This document shows, in pieces, positions 1 through 6,806 of a stretch of 14,559 nt of DNA. Each line of letters opens with the position of its first letter. Position 1 is the first letter of the stretch. The translations under genes were made by a program, and so were the position numbers. This DNA comes from Acidobacteriota bacterium (GTDB lineage: Bacteria; Acidobacteriota; Vicinamibacteria; Vicinamibacterales; UBA8438): positions 1 to 14,559 of the forward strand of contig DQEK01000222.1 of the NCBI GenBank assembly GCA_003533545.1, written 5' to 3'. Below the pieces are notes generated by a model. The model ran no database searches and had not been told where the DNA came from. It was given only the letters and a program-made list of their open reading frames with translations.

Positions 1-2439
1 ATAATCGTTCGCCGCGGCGTCACCTACGACCCCGCGGACCGTCGGCTGGTCGAAATACTCCAACCGCCGCCCCACCGCGTAGGCCAACAGCTTCTCAGTC
101 ACTGTTCTCGGAAACTGTTCTGCGTCATCCAACAACAGTGCCCTGAGCCCGGCGAGGCCTTCGACCGGCGTTCCGCTGGCGGTCGTACCACTCGCGTCCA
201 CGGGTTGCCCAGCCTCGTCAATAGTACGCCATCCCCCGATAACATCGAAATTTTCCAGCGCGAACCCGAGCGGGTCGATGACCGAGTGGCAGCTGGCGCA
301 AGTGGGACTACGCCGGTGTTGAGAGAGCCGCTCCCGAATCGTCGTCGGCACCGTCCCCGGTTCGTTCTCCAAGTTCGTGTCCACCCCCACCGGAGGCGGT
401 GGCACCGGCAACCCGAAAATATTATCGAGCAGCCACTTGCCTCGCAGCACCGGGGACGTCCGATCGGGATACGACGTGGTCGCCAGCAACGCCCCGTGCG
501 CGAGTAGACCACCGCGCCGTGTTGGGTCGTTGAGCTGTACTCGCCGCATCCGGCTTCCATAGATACCCGGAATCCCATAGTGACGGGCCAGCCGCTCGTT
601 GACGTAGGTATAGCTCGCATCGAGCAGTTCGCGAACACTGCGATCCTCCCGCAGCGTACTAGCCACGAATAGTTCGGTCTCCTGTCTGAACGCCTCCAGC
701 AAGGTTTCGTCGTACTCCGGATACTGTGTCGGGTCGACGACAACCTCCCCCACGCGACGCAGGTTCAGCCACTGTGCCGTGAAGTCGGTCACGAGCGCCT
801 CGGTTGCACGTGGGTCGGCCAGCAGTCGCCGAGTCTGCTGCTCGAGCACGGCGGGGTCGGTGAGCTGGCCCTGCTCAGCCAGGGTGAGCAACTCGTCGTC
901 CGGCAGGCTGCTCCAGAGAAAGAAAGAGAGTCGCGACGCGACCTCTAAATCGCTCAGGGGAAAGGCCCTGGGCGGCATCCCATCCGCTGGATCGCGCTCT
1001 ACGCGCAGCAAGAAATCCGGATCAATCAGCAACCGCTCGAGCGCAAACTGAATACCATGATCGAAACTTCCACCGTCACTCCGCCCTTGGTCGAAAAAGT
1101 CGAGCAATACAGACAGATCACCGTCGGTGACCGGACGACGATAGGCACGTCTGGCGAACCGCGACAGAATGTCGTGGGCACATGGCCGTTCGTCCGTAAG
1201 GGTGTCTGGTCGGCAACTAAAGATAGCCTGCCGGCTCGGCGTCTGGGCGGTTGACCCGGGTACCTCGTAGGGACCACCCACCTCGACGGCAGCAACGGCT
1301 GCATACCCCATGTAAATCTGATCGTTCGTCAGCACGCGTCCGCGCTGCAGCGGCTGGGGTAACCGTTCTGGCTCCCAGAGCTCACGCACGAACGAAACGC
1401 CAACGGTGCGGGGACCGGCTTCAACCCGCACCCGGACCTCCAACCCGACATCGCCGGTCAGCTGCATGAACGTTTCCCAGTCAGCGTCGCCCGCGAAACC
1501 CGGCTCACCATCACCCGCGTAACTGGACGCGGCCGGAGTCCCCGGTGCGTTACCGCCCACCGTGAACCGTTCGAGGAGTTGACCGTCGAGACGAAGATCG
1601 AGCCGCTGCGGCCAACCCATGCCCATCAGGTAGGCCTGATACTGGCGTCGTAGCCGCACCCGAACGACATATTCGCCGTCGACTGGGAAATTGTAGGGAA
1701 CCGCCAGCCCGCCACGTGACCCGAGCGGCAGGTCTTCGCTTTGCCGGGCATCCTGCACGACGTGTAACGGAATCTCAAAGGTCTCGAAGCCAGCCGTCGC
1801 AGGGGCGAGACCGACCGCTAAACGTGTCACTTGACGCGCCACCGAGAAATAGCGTTCGAGATGTGAGCGGGATATCGTCAGGACGTCAGCAAAATTATCA
1901 AAACTGCCGTCGGCCGTCTCGTCGCCAGGCAGCAGTTCGGTAACGTCGACCTCCAGCCCGAACAGGTCGCGTATCGCATTGCCGTATTCGGTACGGTTCA
2001 GTCGGTGGACAGCACTGCCCCGCCCAGGACGCGGGTCGGCTCTCCAAGCGCGATCAAGCGCCGCTTCCAACCGTCCCACCACAGCGTCATACACCGCAGG
2101 TTCTGGACGCGGGCGACGCGGTGGTGGCATCGAACCGGCCCGTAGCTTCGCGACGACCTTCTCCCAAAGAACCGGGTCTGCCTCGGGTCGGGTCGCATCT
2201 GCGGTGTCGAGCACGAGATCGGCGGTGCGGAGCCGCGCGTTATGACAAGCGATACAGTACTGGTCCAGCACCTGACGCAACGCTGGACCCGACGGCGTCG
2301 CCAGTTCCTGTGCTGCCGACGTCTCGACGCTGGCCGGCACGAGACAGACCCATCCGCCCACGAACAGACCCAGAGCAGCCGACACGGTCCACCCGCGCCG
2401 TCGAGCGCTCCGACGTCCGGCCTGGTCAAACAGTGACAT
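1..2439 (-). CDS. Secreted diheme planctomycete-type cytochrome (DUF1587/1595/1592/1588/1585 protein), 3' end cut by window edge
   Basis: The minus-strand frame stays open for 813 codons from an ATG at 2439 to base 1, so the last few dozen residues are missing. The start follows a strong GAGGAGG Shine-Dalgarno. Residues 1-43 are an arginine-rich, then hydrophobic, export signal. A first haem c motif CIACH lies at 62-66 and a second, CASCH, at 714-718. Between them I read DUF1587 (about 146-210; HRTEYGNAIRDLFGL), a beta-rich region resembling a carbohydrate-binding fold (about 215-310), DUF1595 (about 420-480; RAYRRPVTDGD), DUF1592 (about 490-560; SRLSFFLWSSLPDDELL) and DUF1588 (from about 605; YVNERLARHYGIPG). 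DUF1585 follows the second haem (IDPLGFALENFD). This domain order is typical of Planctomycetes, Verrucomicrobia and Acidobacteria proteins, often followed by a DUF1552 gene, which would lie off the left edge. A periplasmic or surface redox role is inferred; the substrate is unknown. Confidence 0.9.
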   Translation of the reverse strand, partial: MSLFDQAGRRSARRRGWTVSAALGLFVGGWVCLVPASVETSAAQELATPSGPALRQVLDQYCIACHNARLRTADLVLDTADATRPEADPVLWEKVVAKLRAGSMPPPRRPRPEPAVYDAVVGRLEAALDRAWRADPRPGRGSAVHRLNRTEYGNAIRDLFGLEVDVTELLPGDETADGSFDNFADVLTISRSHLERYFSVARQVTRLAVGLAPATAGFETFEIPLHVVQDARQSEDLPLGSRGGLAVPYNFPVDGEYVVRVRLRRQYQAYLMGMGWPQRLDLRLDGQLLERFTVGGNAPGTPAASSYAGDGEPGFAGDADWETFMQLTGDVGLEVRVRVEAGPRTVGVSFVRELWEPERLPQPLQRGRVLTNDQIYMGYAAVAAVEVGGPYEVPGSTAQTPSRQAIFSCRPDTLTDERPCAHDILSRFARRAYRRPVTDGDLSVLLDFFDQGRSDGGSFDHGIQFALERLLIDPDFLLRVERDPADGMPPRAFPLSDLEVASRLSFFLWSSLPDDELLTLAEQGQLTDPAVLEQQTRRLLADPRATEALVTDFTAQWLNLRRVGEVVVDPTQYPEYDETLLEAFRQETELFVASTLREDRSVRELLDASYTYVNERLARHYGIPGIYGSRMRRVQLNDPTRRGGLLAHGALLATTSYPDRTSPVLRGKWLLDNIFGLPVPPPPVGVDTNLENEPGTVPTTIRERLSQHRRSPTCASCHSVIDPLGFALENFDVIGGWRTIDEAGQPVDASGTTASGTPVEGLAGLRALLLDDAEQFPRTVTEKLLAYAVGRRLEYFDQPTVRGVVGDAAANDY

Positions 2440-2465
2440 GCGCCTCCTCGGCAGCATCACATAGG

Positions 2466-2494
2466 TTAAAAATGGGCACACAGGCCCGGCTCAA
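2466..2494 (-). promoter_or_regulatory. Weak candidate promoter for the diheme cytochrome gene
   Basis: On the minus strand TTGAGC (2494-2489) stands 17 nt upstream of TTTTAA (2471-2466), about 27 bp before the ATG at 2439. The -35 matches well, but the -10 matches TATAAT at only three of six positions. It lies in the 173-bp divergent gap 2440-2612, which must hold promoters for both flanking genes. I see no convincing plus-strand promoter there and no inverted repeat that stands out. Confidence 0.25.
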
Positions 2495-2612
2495 TTGTGC
2501 CTGATCGCTACCCCGCAGGTAAAGACACACGTCCGGCCGACACAACGCTGCTGGATCGTCGGGAACGCACGGTCACTGCACCTCAACGACGGTCTTGTGA
2601 GATCATGCTCGT

Positions 2613-4199
2613 GTGGTTCGCCGCTGGTTCTATGCGTGTGCCGTCCTGGTGGTGTTGGCGTGCCTGGCCGCCGGAGCCGTCACCCCAAATGCTTTCTGGG
2701 CGCTAGCGGTCATCGCGCCGCTCGTGCTCCTTGGGCTGTATGACGTTGTCCAGCGACAGCACACGATCCTGCGAAACTTTCCAATACTCGGCCATGGGCG
2801 CTACCTGTTCGAACTCCTTCGACCGGAGATTCAGCAGTATTTCATCGAGTCAAACACCGATGCCTTCCCCATCGAGCGTGAGTTCCGGAACATCGTGTAT
2901 CAGCGTGCGAAAGGTGAACTCGAAACCCAGCCCTTCGGCACCCAACGTGATGTCTATCGTGTCGGCTACGAATGGGCGGCACACTCACTGACGCCAACCG
3001 CCCCGTTAGAGGAGGCACCCCGCGTCACGGTCGGGGGACGAGACTGTCGGCAACCGTATTCCAGCGCGCTCCTGAACATCTCAGCAATGAGCTTCGGTGC
3101 CCTGTCCAGCCGAGCTGTGTTGGCGCTGAACGCCGGCGCCAGACAGGGAGCATTCGCACACAACACCGGTGAGGGTGGCGTTTCGCCCTACCACCTTGAG
3201 CACGGCGGTGACCTGATTTGGCAAGTCGGCACCGGCTACTTCGGCTGTCGGACGAAAGAGGGACGCTTCGACGCCGACCAATTTTCGGATGTGGCGGCCC
3301 AGGACACGGTTCGCATGATTGAACTTAAACTGTCACAGGGGGCGAAGCCAGGGCACGGGGGCGTGCTCCCGGGACAGAAAGTGTCTCGGGAGATTGCAAC
3401 CATCCGCGGCGTGACGCCGGGACAGACGGTGATCTCGCCACCGGCGCACACCGAGTTCTCCACCCCGACCGGACTACTTGAGTTCGTGGCGCGGTTACGT
3501 GACCTCGCTGGTGGCAAACCGATCGGTTTCAAACTCTGTGTGGGGCATCGTGTCGAGTTCCTGGCCCTGTGCCGCGCCATGCGCGACACCGGGATCACGC
3601 CGGACTTCATCACCGTGGACGGGGGCGAAGGTGGGACCGGGGCGGCCCCTCTTGAATTCTCGAACTCTCTCGGTATGCCGGCTCGAGACGGCTGGATGCT
3701 GGTCCACAACGCGCTGACCGGGACAGGGCTACGAGACCAAGTCACGATTATCGCGTCCGGAAAAATTCTGACCGGGTTCGACATGGCTCGGGCACTGGCA
3801 CTCGGCGCCGACCTGTGCGTCTCGGCCCGTGGCATGATGCTGGCCCTGGGATGCATCCAAGCACTGCGGTGCCATTCTGGCCACTGCCCGACTGGTATCA
3901 CCACCCAGAACGAAGCCCTGGTCGCCGGCCTAGACCTGGAGGACAAGACCATCCGAGTTTCTCGGTATCAAGACGCCACAGTCAGGAGTCTCCTGGAACT
4001 GCTGGGGGCGATGGGACTATCTCACCCGGATCAACTGGCCCCCCGGCACATTTTCAGACGGGTCAACGATGGTCACATCCGAACGGTATCCGAGCTCCAC
4101 AGATTTCTGTCGGAGGGGGAGCTACTCGCAGCTAATGGCAAGGGCCGCTGGCACGACGACTGGCGGGCCGTGGCCGGGACCACCACACAACCACGGTGA
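2613..4199 (+). CDS. Membrane-anchored FMN-binding glutamate synthase family protein (GltS-type, no glutaminase domain)
   Basis: 528 aa. The GTG at 2613 is the first start after an in-frame TGA at 2598-2600; no clear Shine-Dalgarno precedes it, so the start is only moderately certain. Residues about 4-45 form two hydrophobic segments, anchoring the protein in the inner membrane. A conserved region (EFRNIVYQRAKG, then TQPFGTQ) leads into the glutamate synthase alpha/beta barrel. Barrel motifs include NTGEGGVS (N184), PGHGGVLPG and DGGEGGTGAAP (D336). The 3Fe-4S cysteines are C414, C420 and C425 (CX5CX4C in CIQALRCHSGHC), followed by PTGITTQ. In GltB this domain reduces the 2-iminoglutarate made from 2-oxoglutarate and ammonia. 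The amidotransferase and GXGXG domains are absent here, as is normal for this stand-alone family, whose true substrate is poorly established. It is divergent from the cytochrome gene and convergent with the unknown secreted protein gene. Confidence 0.92.
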   Translation: MVRRWFYACAVLVVLACLAAGAVTPNAFWALAVIAPLVLLGLYDVVQRQHTILRNFPILGHGRYLFELLRPEIQQYFIESNTDAFPIEREFRNIVYQRAKGELETQPFGTQRDVYRVGYEWAAHSLTPTAPLEEAPRVTVGGRDCRQPYSSALLNISAMSFGALSSRAVLALNAGARQGAFAHNTGEGGVSPYHLEHGGDLIWQVGTGYFGCRTKEGRFDADQFSDVAAQDTVRMIELKLSQGAKPGHGGVLPGQKVSREIATIRGVTPGQTVISPPAHTEFSTPTGLLEFVARLRDLAGGKPIGFKLCVGHRVEFLALCRAMRDTGITPDFITVDGGEGGTGAAPLEFSNSLGMPARDGWMLVHNALTGTGLRDQVTIIASGKILTGFDMARALALGADLCVSARGMMLALGCIQALRCHSGHCPTGITTQNEALVAGLDLEDKTIRVSRYQDATVRSLLELLGAMGLSHPDQLAPRHIFRRVNDGHIRTVSELHRFLSEGELLAANGKGRWHDDWRAVAGTTTQPR

Positions 4200-4242
4200 C
4201 GCGAAATTCCACCGAAGCCGTTCTCGTCGAGCGCACCACACA

Positions 4243-4308
4243 AGGCCCCACGCCCCACGAACTACCCCTCGGATAGCGTTAGGCCGGTCAGTGCTGCCGG
4301 TGGGGCCT
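4243..4308. repeat. 9-bp perfect GC-rich inverted repeat in convergent intergenic region
   Basis: AGGCCCCAC (4243-4251) is exactly complementary to GTGGGGCCT (4300-4308), with 48 nt between them. A second copy of the 5' half core, AGGCC at 4281-4285, could pair with the same 3' arm instead, giving two mutually exclusive folds. It lies just after the glutamate synthase-like gene and before the end of the opposing gene, so a transcription-ending or mRNA-stabilising role is possible. There is no T-tract on either strand. Confidence 0.4.
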
Positions 4309-4342
4309 CACCAAGAGACTACGCGGTGTGTGTCGTCGGCCC

Positions 4343-4376
4343 AGCGGCGGCGGCGTCGGACTATCTGGCCGCCGCT
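4343..4376. terminator. Possible bidirectional terminator hairpin across the stop codon of the unknown secreted protein gene
   Basis: AGCGGCGGC (4343-4351) pairs perfectly with GCCGCCGCT (4368-4376) across a 16-nt loop that contains the minus-strand TAG (4361-4363). A 9-bp all-strong stem between convergent genes is plausible as a transcription barrier. The lack of a U-tract argues against a classical intrinsic terminator, and part of the complementarity may come from GGC-rich coding sequence. Confidence 0.35.
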
Positions 4377-5443
4377 CGCGCGTCTCCCTCAAGTACGCGA
4401 GCACCACGCAGGATGCCGCCGAACGAGTAGTTGGCCTCATGGCAAGCGTACTCGTAGGCCTTGTCCTTCGTCGCTGGCCAGACATACTCGCCGCTCCAAG
4501 GAGCCGTCCAGACAGTTGGGTCCTCGACCGTGAACCCGTAGAGCAGCGTGTCCGCGTCGATCGGCGTGAAACGCTCCACAACGTGCAGGTTTCGGGAAGC
4601 TCCACTCAGCGAGGGCGCATCCCGAAAATTCGTCGTGTCGACGACGAGTGTGTCACCCTCCCAACGCCCGACGGAATCGCCCAACCAGCTCCGAATCTCG
4701 GGAGACGCGTGCTCTTGGTTCATCCGTATGATGCGCGCGTCATGTACCATTTCCACCAGGATCATGATGGTGTCGTCGGTCTGCACAATCCGTTTGAGAT
4801 TGTTGTAGAGCACCGGCAGCATCGGCGGACCGGCAGTGGAACCGAAACCCATCAGACAGCGCTCGGCGTGCGGCCTCTGTTCGGGATGATCGTAGGGGCC
4901 GGGCGCATCGAGGTCATCCTCAAGCCACCAGGCGGTACCAGTATTTGGCCGGTAGAAAGCGGCCAGGCCAGCCAGCTGTGCCTGGGCCTCTGGAGTCATT
5001 GATGGGCGCCGACCGTTCACCGGGTCGACGATGATCGACGTGCGATACTGCCCGTTAATCTGGAACCCAGACTCCCCGAAGTCCATCCAGAACGCATTGT
5101 AGCCACCAACGTTCCCAGCGGCACCGCTTGATCCATCGCCACCCACCGGCGGCGCTTCCCGCGGCGCGCCAGTTTCCTCGTTGCGTTCCGCGGGAATATT
5201 GAAGATGCGCTCCAACGACCCCGCCTCAGACGCGAACGCGGCGGCCTCCTCCTCGGTGAGAACCAGCTTGTCACCGAACTCGGTCGGACGCTGCAACGGC
5301 GTCAACGTCGCGATGTCGTAGGTACCGGACAAATCCGGGTGACCGTCGGGTCTCCGGGGAAGGTCGCCATCAGACTGCGCGAACGCAGTCGCGACAAAAA
5401 CGGCCGACACCGCCAGGGTCAACAACAATGCTCGTCGTTGCAT
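4361..5443 (-). CDS. Secreted protein of unknown function, 'RRPDGHPDLSG...GRWEGDTLVVDTTNF' type
   Basis: I place the start at the ATG at 5443 (360 aa). It follows GGAGG at a 5-nt distance, whereas a GTG 12 bp upstream overlaps that Shine-Dalgarno and adds only four residues. Residues 1-22 are a clean Sec signal peptide ending AFA, followed by QSDGDLPRRPDGHPDLSG. Later motifs are TLTPLQRP, ERCLMGFGST, GPPMLP, MVHDARII and GRWEGDTLVVDTTNF with W261. I recognise these as hallmarks of a large family of exported proteins common in Acidobacteriota and some Proteobacteria, usually annotated only as hypothetical. No known catalytic motif is visible, and there is no lipobox or later membrane segment, so a soluble periplasmic protein is expected. 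The gene is convergent with the glutamate synthase-like gene and appears monocistronic. I do not assign a function. Confidence 0.85.
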   Translation of the reverse strand: MQRRALLLTLAVSAVFVATAFAQSDGDLPRRPDGHPDLSGTYDIATLTPLQRPTEFGDKLVLTEEEAAAFASEAGSLERIFNIPAERNEETGAPREAPPVGGDGSSGAAGNVGGYNAFWMDFGESGFQINGQYRTSIIVDPVNGRRPSMTPEAQAQLAGLAAFYRPNTGTAWWLEDDLDAPGPYDHPEQRPHAERCLMGFGSTAGPPMLPVLYNNLKRIVQTDDTIMILVEMVHDARIIRMNQEHASPEIRSWLGDSVGRWEGDTLVVDTTNFRDAPSLSGASRNLHVVERFTPIDADTLLYGFTVEDPTVWTAPWSGEYVWPATKDKAYEYACHEANYSFGGILRGARVLEGDARAAAR

Positions 5444-5808
5444 ACAATCCTCCACGGAACCAAGACAACTAGCCGGGGGACGCCGCTACAAGAGAACCAG
5501 GCCCGCCGGCTAGCACAGGGATCGAGTGTAACCCGGATGGCGGACCCCGTCACCGTCGGATCGAGCAACCGCTGGGGCGACGGCGTAGACCGCAGACGCC
5601 GAAACGTCCGGAAGCTGCCCCATTGCGGCGGCGCGGCGTGACTGGCACCACGGACGCGAGGCGCTCCTGATTGTCCGGTCTAGTGGTGCGGCGAACCGCT
5701 CGCTGGACCGATTTCAGTGTGGTCGAAGTCTCCGTGGATATACTGGGTCGCCTTTTGCGATAAGCTGTACTTTGGGTCGTGTCGCATCCGAGGGAAGGTG
5801 GAGGGACC
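5444..5808. other. 365-bp intergenic region between two divergent exported-protein genes
   Basis: This stretch separates the unknown secreted protein gene (minus) from the CopC gene (plus) and should hold both promoters. The best plus-strand -10-like hexamer is TATACT at 5739-5744, about 65 bp before the CopC start, but no good -35 lies 16-18 bp upstream of it. Overlapping open frames here show no recognisable protein motif. I see no RNA gene, long repeat or T-tailed hairpin. Confidence 0.5.
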
Positions 5809-6180
5809 ATGACGAGAATCAGACTACGTATGTTCGCTGCGACGCTAGCACTCGTGCTGATCGCCGCCGTGACCGTCGCGGCCCACATGGCCTATTCGAA
5901 GAGCGTACCCGGTAAAGATGCCGCACTCGCTGAGTCACCTGCTCAGTTGCGGGTGTGGTTCACCCAGGACCCGGAACCCGCGTTGAGCCAGCTGTCCCTA
6001 GACGGTCCCAACGGTGAAGTCGCGATCGGGAAAACGACGGTCTCCGAGGAGAGGTCAGTGGTGGCCGAGGTGCCATCGACACTTGGGCCTGGCTCTTACA
6101 CCGTCAAATGGCGTTCCGCGGGCGACGACGGTCACGTACAGCGAGGGGATTTCGCGTTTACGATCCGGGCAGCAGACTAA
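5809..6180 (+). CDS. copC: CopC-domain periplasmic copper-binding protein with intact histidine brace
   Basis: The ATG at 5809 (123 aa) is preceded by GGAGG at 5800-5804. An in-frame GTG at 5779 would put ten extra residues before the signal peptide, so I reject it. Residues 1-25 are a Sec signal ending VAA, so cleavage exposes H26 as the mature N-terminus. CopC proteins bind Cu(II) through the N-terminal histidine (amine and side chain) plus an Asp and a His in a DxH motif. Here the DxH is D107-G108-H109 within RSAGDDGHVQRGDF, so the full brace set is present. LRVWFTQDPEP and LGPGSYTVKWR are standard CopC strands. It is stand-alone, with no CopD membrane domain in the window, and converges on a second CopC-domain gene. 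It probably chaperones or buffers copper in the periplasm. The gene name rests on the domain only. Confidence 0.85.
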   Translation: MTRIRLRMFAATLALVLIAAVTVAAHMAYSKSVPGKDAALAESPAQLRVWFTQDPEPALSQLSLDGPNGEVAIGKTTVSEERSVVAEVPSTLGPGSYTVKWRSAGDDGHVQRGDFAFTIRAAD

Positions 6181-6189
6181 CGAGCGATT

Positions 6190-6210
6190 CGCCTCGCAGC
6201 AGTCGAGGCG
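6190..6210 (+). terminator. Possible terminator hairpin after copC
   Basis: Nine bases after the copC stop, CGCCTCG (6190-6196) pairs with CGAGGCG (6204-6210) to form a 7-bp GC-rich stem with a 7-nt loop. Position and stem strength suit a terminator, but no run of T follows. Confidence 0.4.
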
Positions 6211-6320
6211 CCATAGGTACGCGGGCCGTCAACTCACCCCGCGTTGGTTTTTCCTGGACCGCGCTCTGAAACCGGCTCTCGGCTTCTCCGGTGACGAGTA
6301 ACGTTCAGAGACGCTGAGCG

Positions 6321-6345
6321 GTGCGACCAGGGCATTCGGTCGCGC
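6321..6345. repeat. Short inverted repeat between convergent CopC genes
   Basis: GCGACC (6323-6328) pairs with GGTCGC (6338-6343), and the stem extends to eight pairs if a G-U wobble is allowed. The loop is 9 nt. It could serve the minus-strand CopC gene as a transcript end, about 40 bp beyond its stop. It has no T-tract. The rest of 6181-6387 shows nothing else. Confidence 0.3.
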
Positions 6346-6387
6346 GCTACGCAAGGCCCACCAAATATTTCCGATTTAGGGAGCGAT

Positions 6388-6768
6388 CTAACGGTTTCGC
6401 TGGACGGTGAATGTGACAGTTCCTGTCCGCTCGTCGCCATCGGCAGCAACTGCGGCCCAAGTCATCGTCCATTCTCCGTTGGGCATCGGACCCGTCACCC
6501 GACCCATCAAGTCGTTCTCACCCATGGTGTGCAGGCCCTCAATTTTGGCCCGGTTCCCGGGACCCGAAATCGTGAGCGTGCTCTTCGCCACCTCGGGTGA
6601 CTTGTCAAACCAAACGCGCACAGTCCGAACCGGTCCGTCAAGAGCGGCGCCATCTTCGGGAGTGCTCCCCCTAAGCTCTATCTGAGCCTCAACCGCATCA
6701 ACTGGGCCGATGCTAACAAGGCCCGCCAGCAACACCGCAGCGAAAACGCGTATACCGCACAACCTCAT
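6388..6768 (-). CDS. CopC-like exported protein lacking the copper-binding histidines
   Basis: I choose the ATG at 6768 (126 aa), 8 nt after AAAGG. A GTG at 6804, two bases past the pruA stop, is in frame but would add 12 polar residues before the signal peptide. Residues 1-28 are a signal peptide ending VEA. The mature part has the CopC pattern: STPEDGAAL, VRTVRVWFDKSPE, LTISGPG, MPNGEWTMTWAAVAADGDERTG, TVTFTV. It aligns along its length with the other CopC gene in the window. However, the mature N-terminal residue is Q29 rather than His, and the DxH motif reads D110-G111-D112. The histidine brace is therefore absent, so Cu(II) binding in the usual way is unlikely. It lies 38 bp downstream of pruA on the same strand and probably shares its transcript. 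It may be a structural or partner protein; its function is unknown. Confidence 0.8.
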   Translation of the reverse strand: MRLCGIRVFAAVLLAGLVSIGPVDAVEAQIELRGSTPEDGAALDGPVRTVRVWFDKSPEVAKSTLTISGPGNRAKIEGLHTMGENDLMGRVTGPMPNGEWTMTWAAVAADGDERTGTVTFTVQRNR

Positions 6769-6806
6769 GACTGACACCTTTCGAGGATCGAAAGTAATGG
6801 TCACAG

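Noticed and set aside
99..743. 214-codon minus-strand open frame
   Set aside because: It is out of frame with the clear DUF1588/DUF1585 reading of the same strand, is rich in Arg, Ser and Trp, and has no recognisable motif; it is a shadow of the cytochrome gene.
3236..3952. 238-codon minus-strand frame opposite the glutamate synthase-like gene
   Set aside because: It is antisense to conserved barrel and Fe-S motifs, low in complexity and rich in Ser, Arg and Pro; no independent evidence for it.
5550..5888. 112-codon minus-strand frame across the copC promoter and signal peptide
   Set aside because: It is antisense to the copC signal peptide, Arg/Ser/Thr-rich and motif-free; considered spurious.
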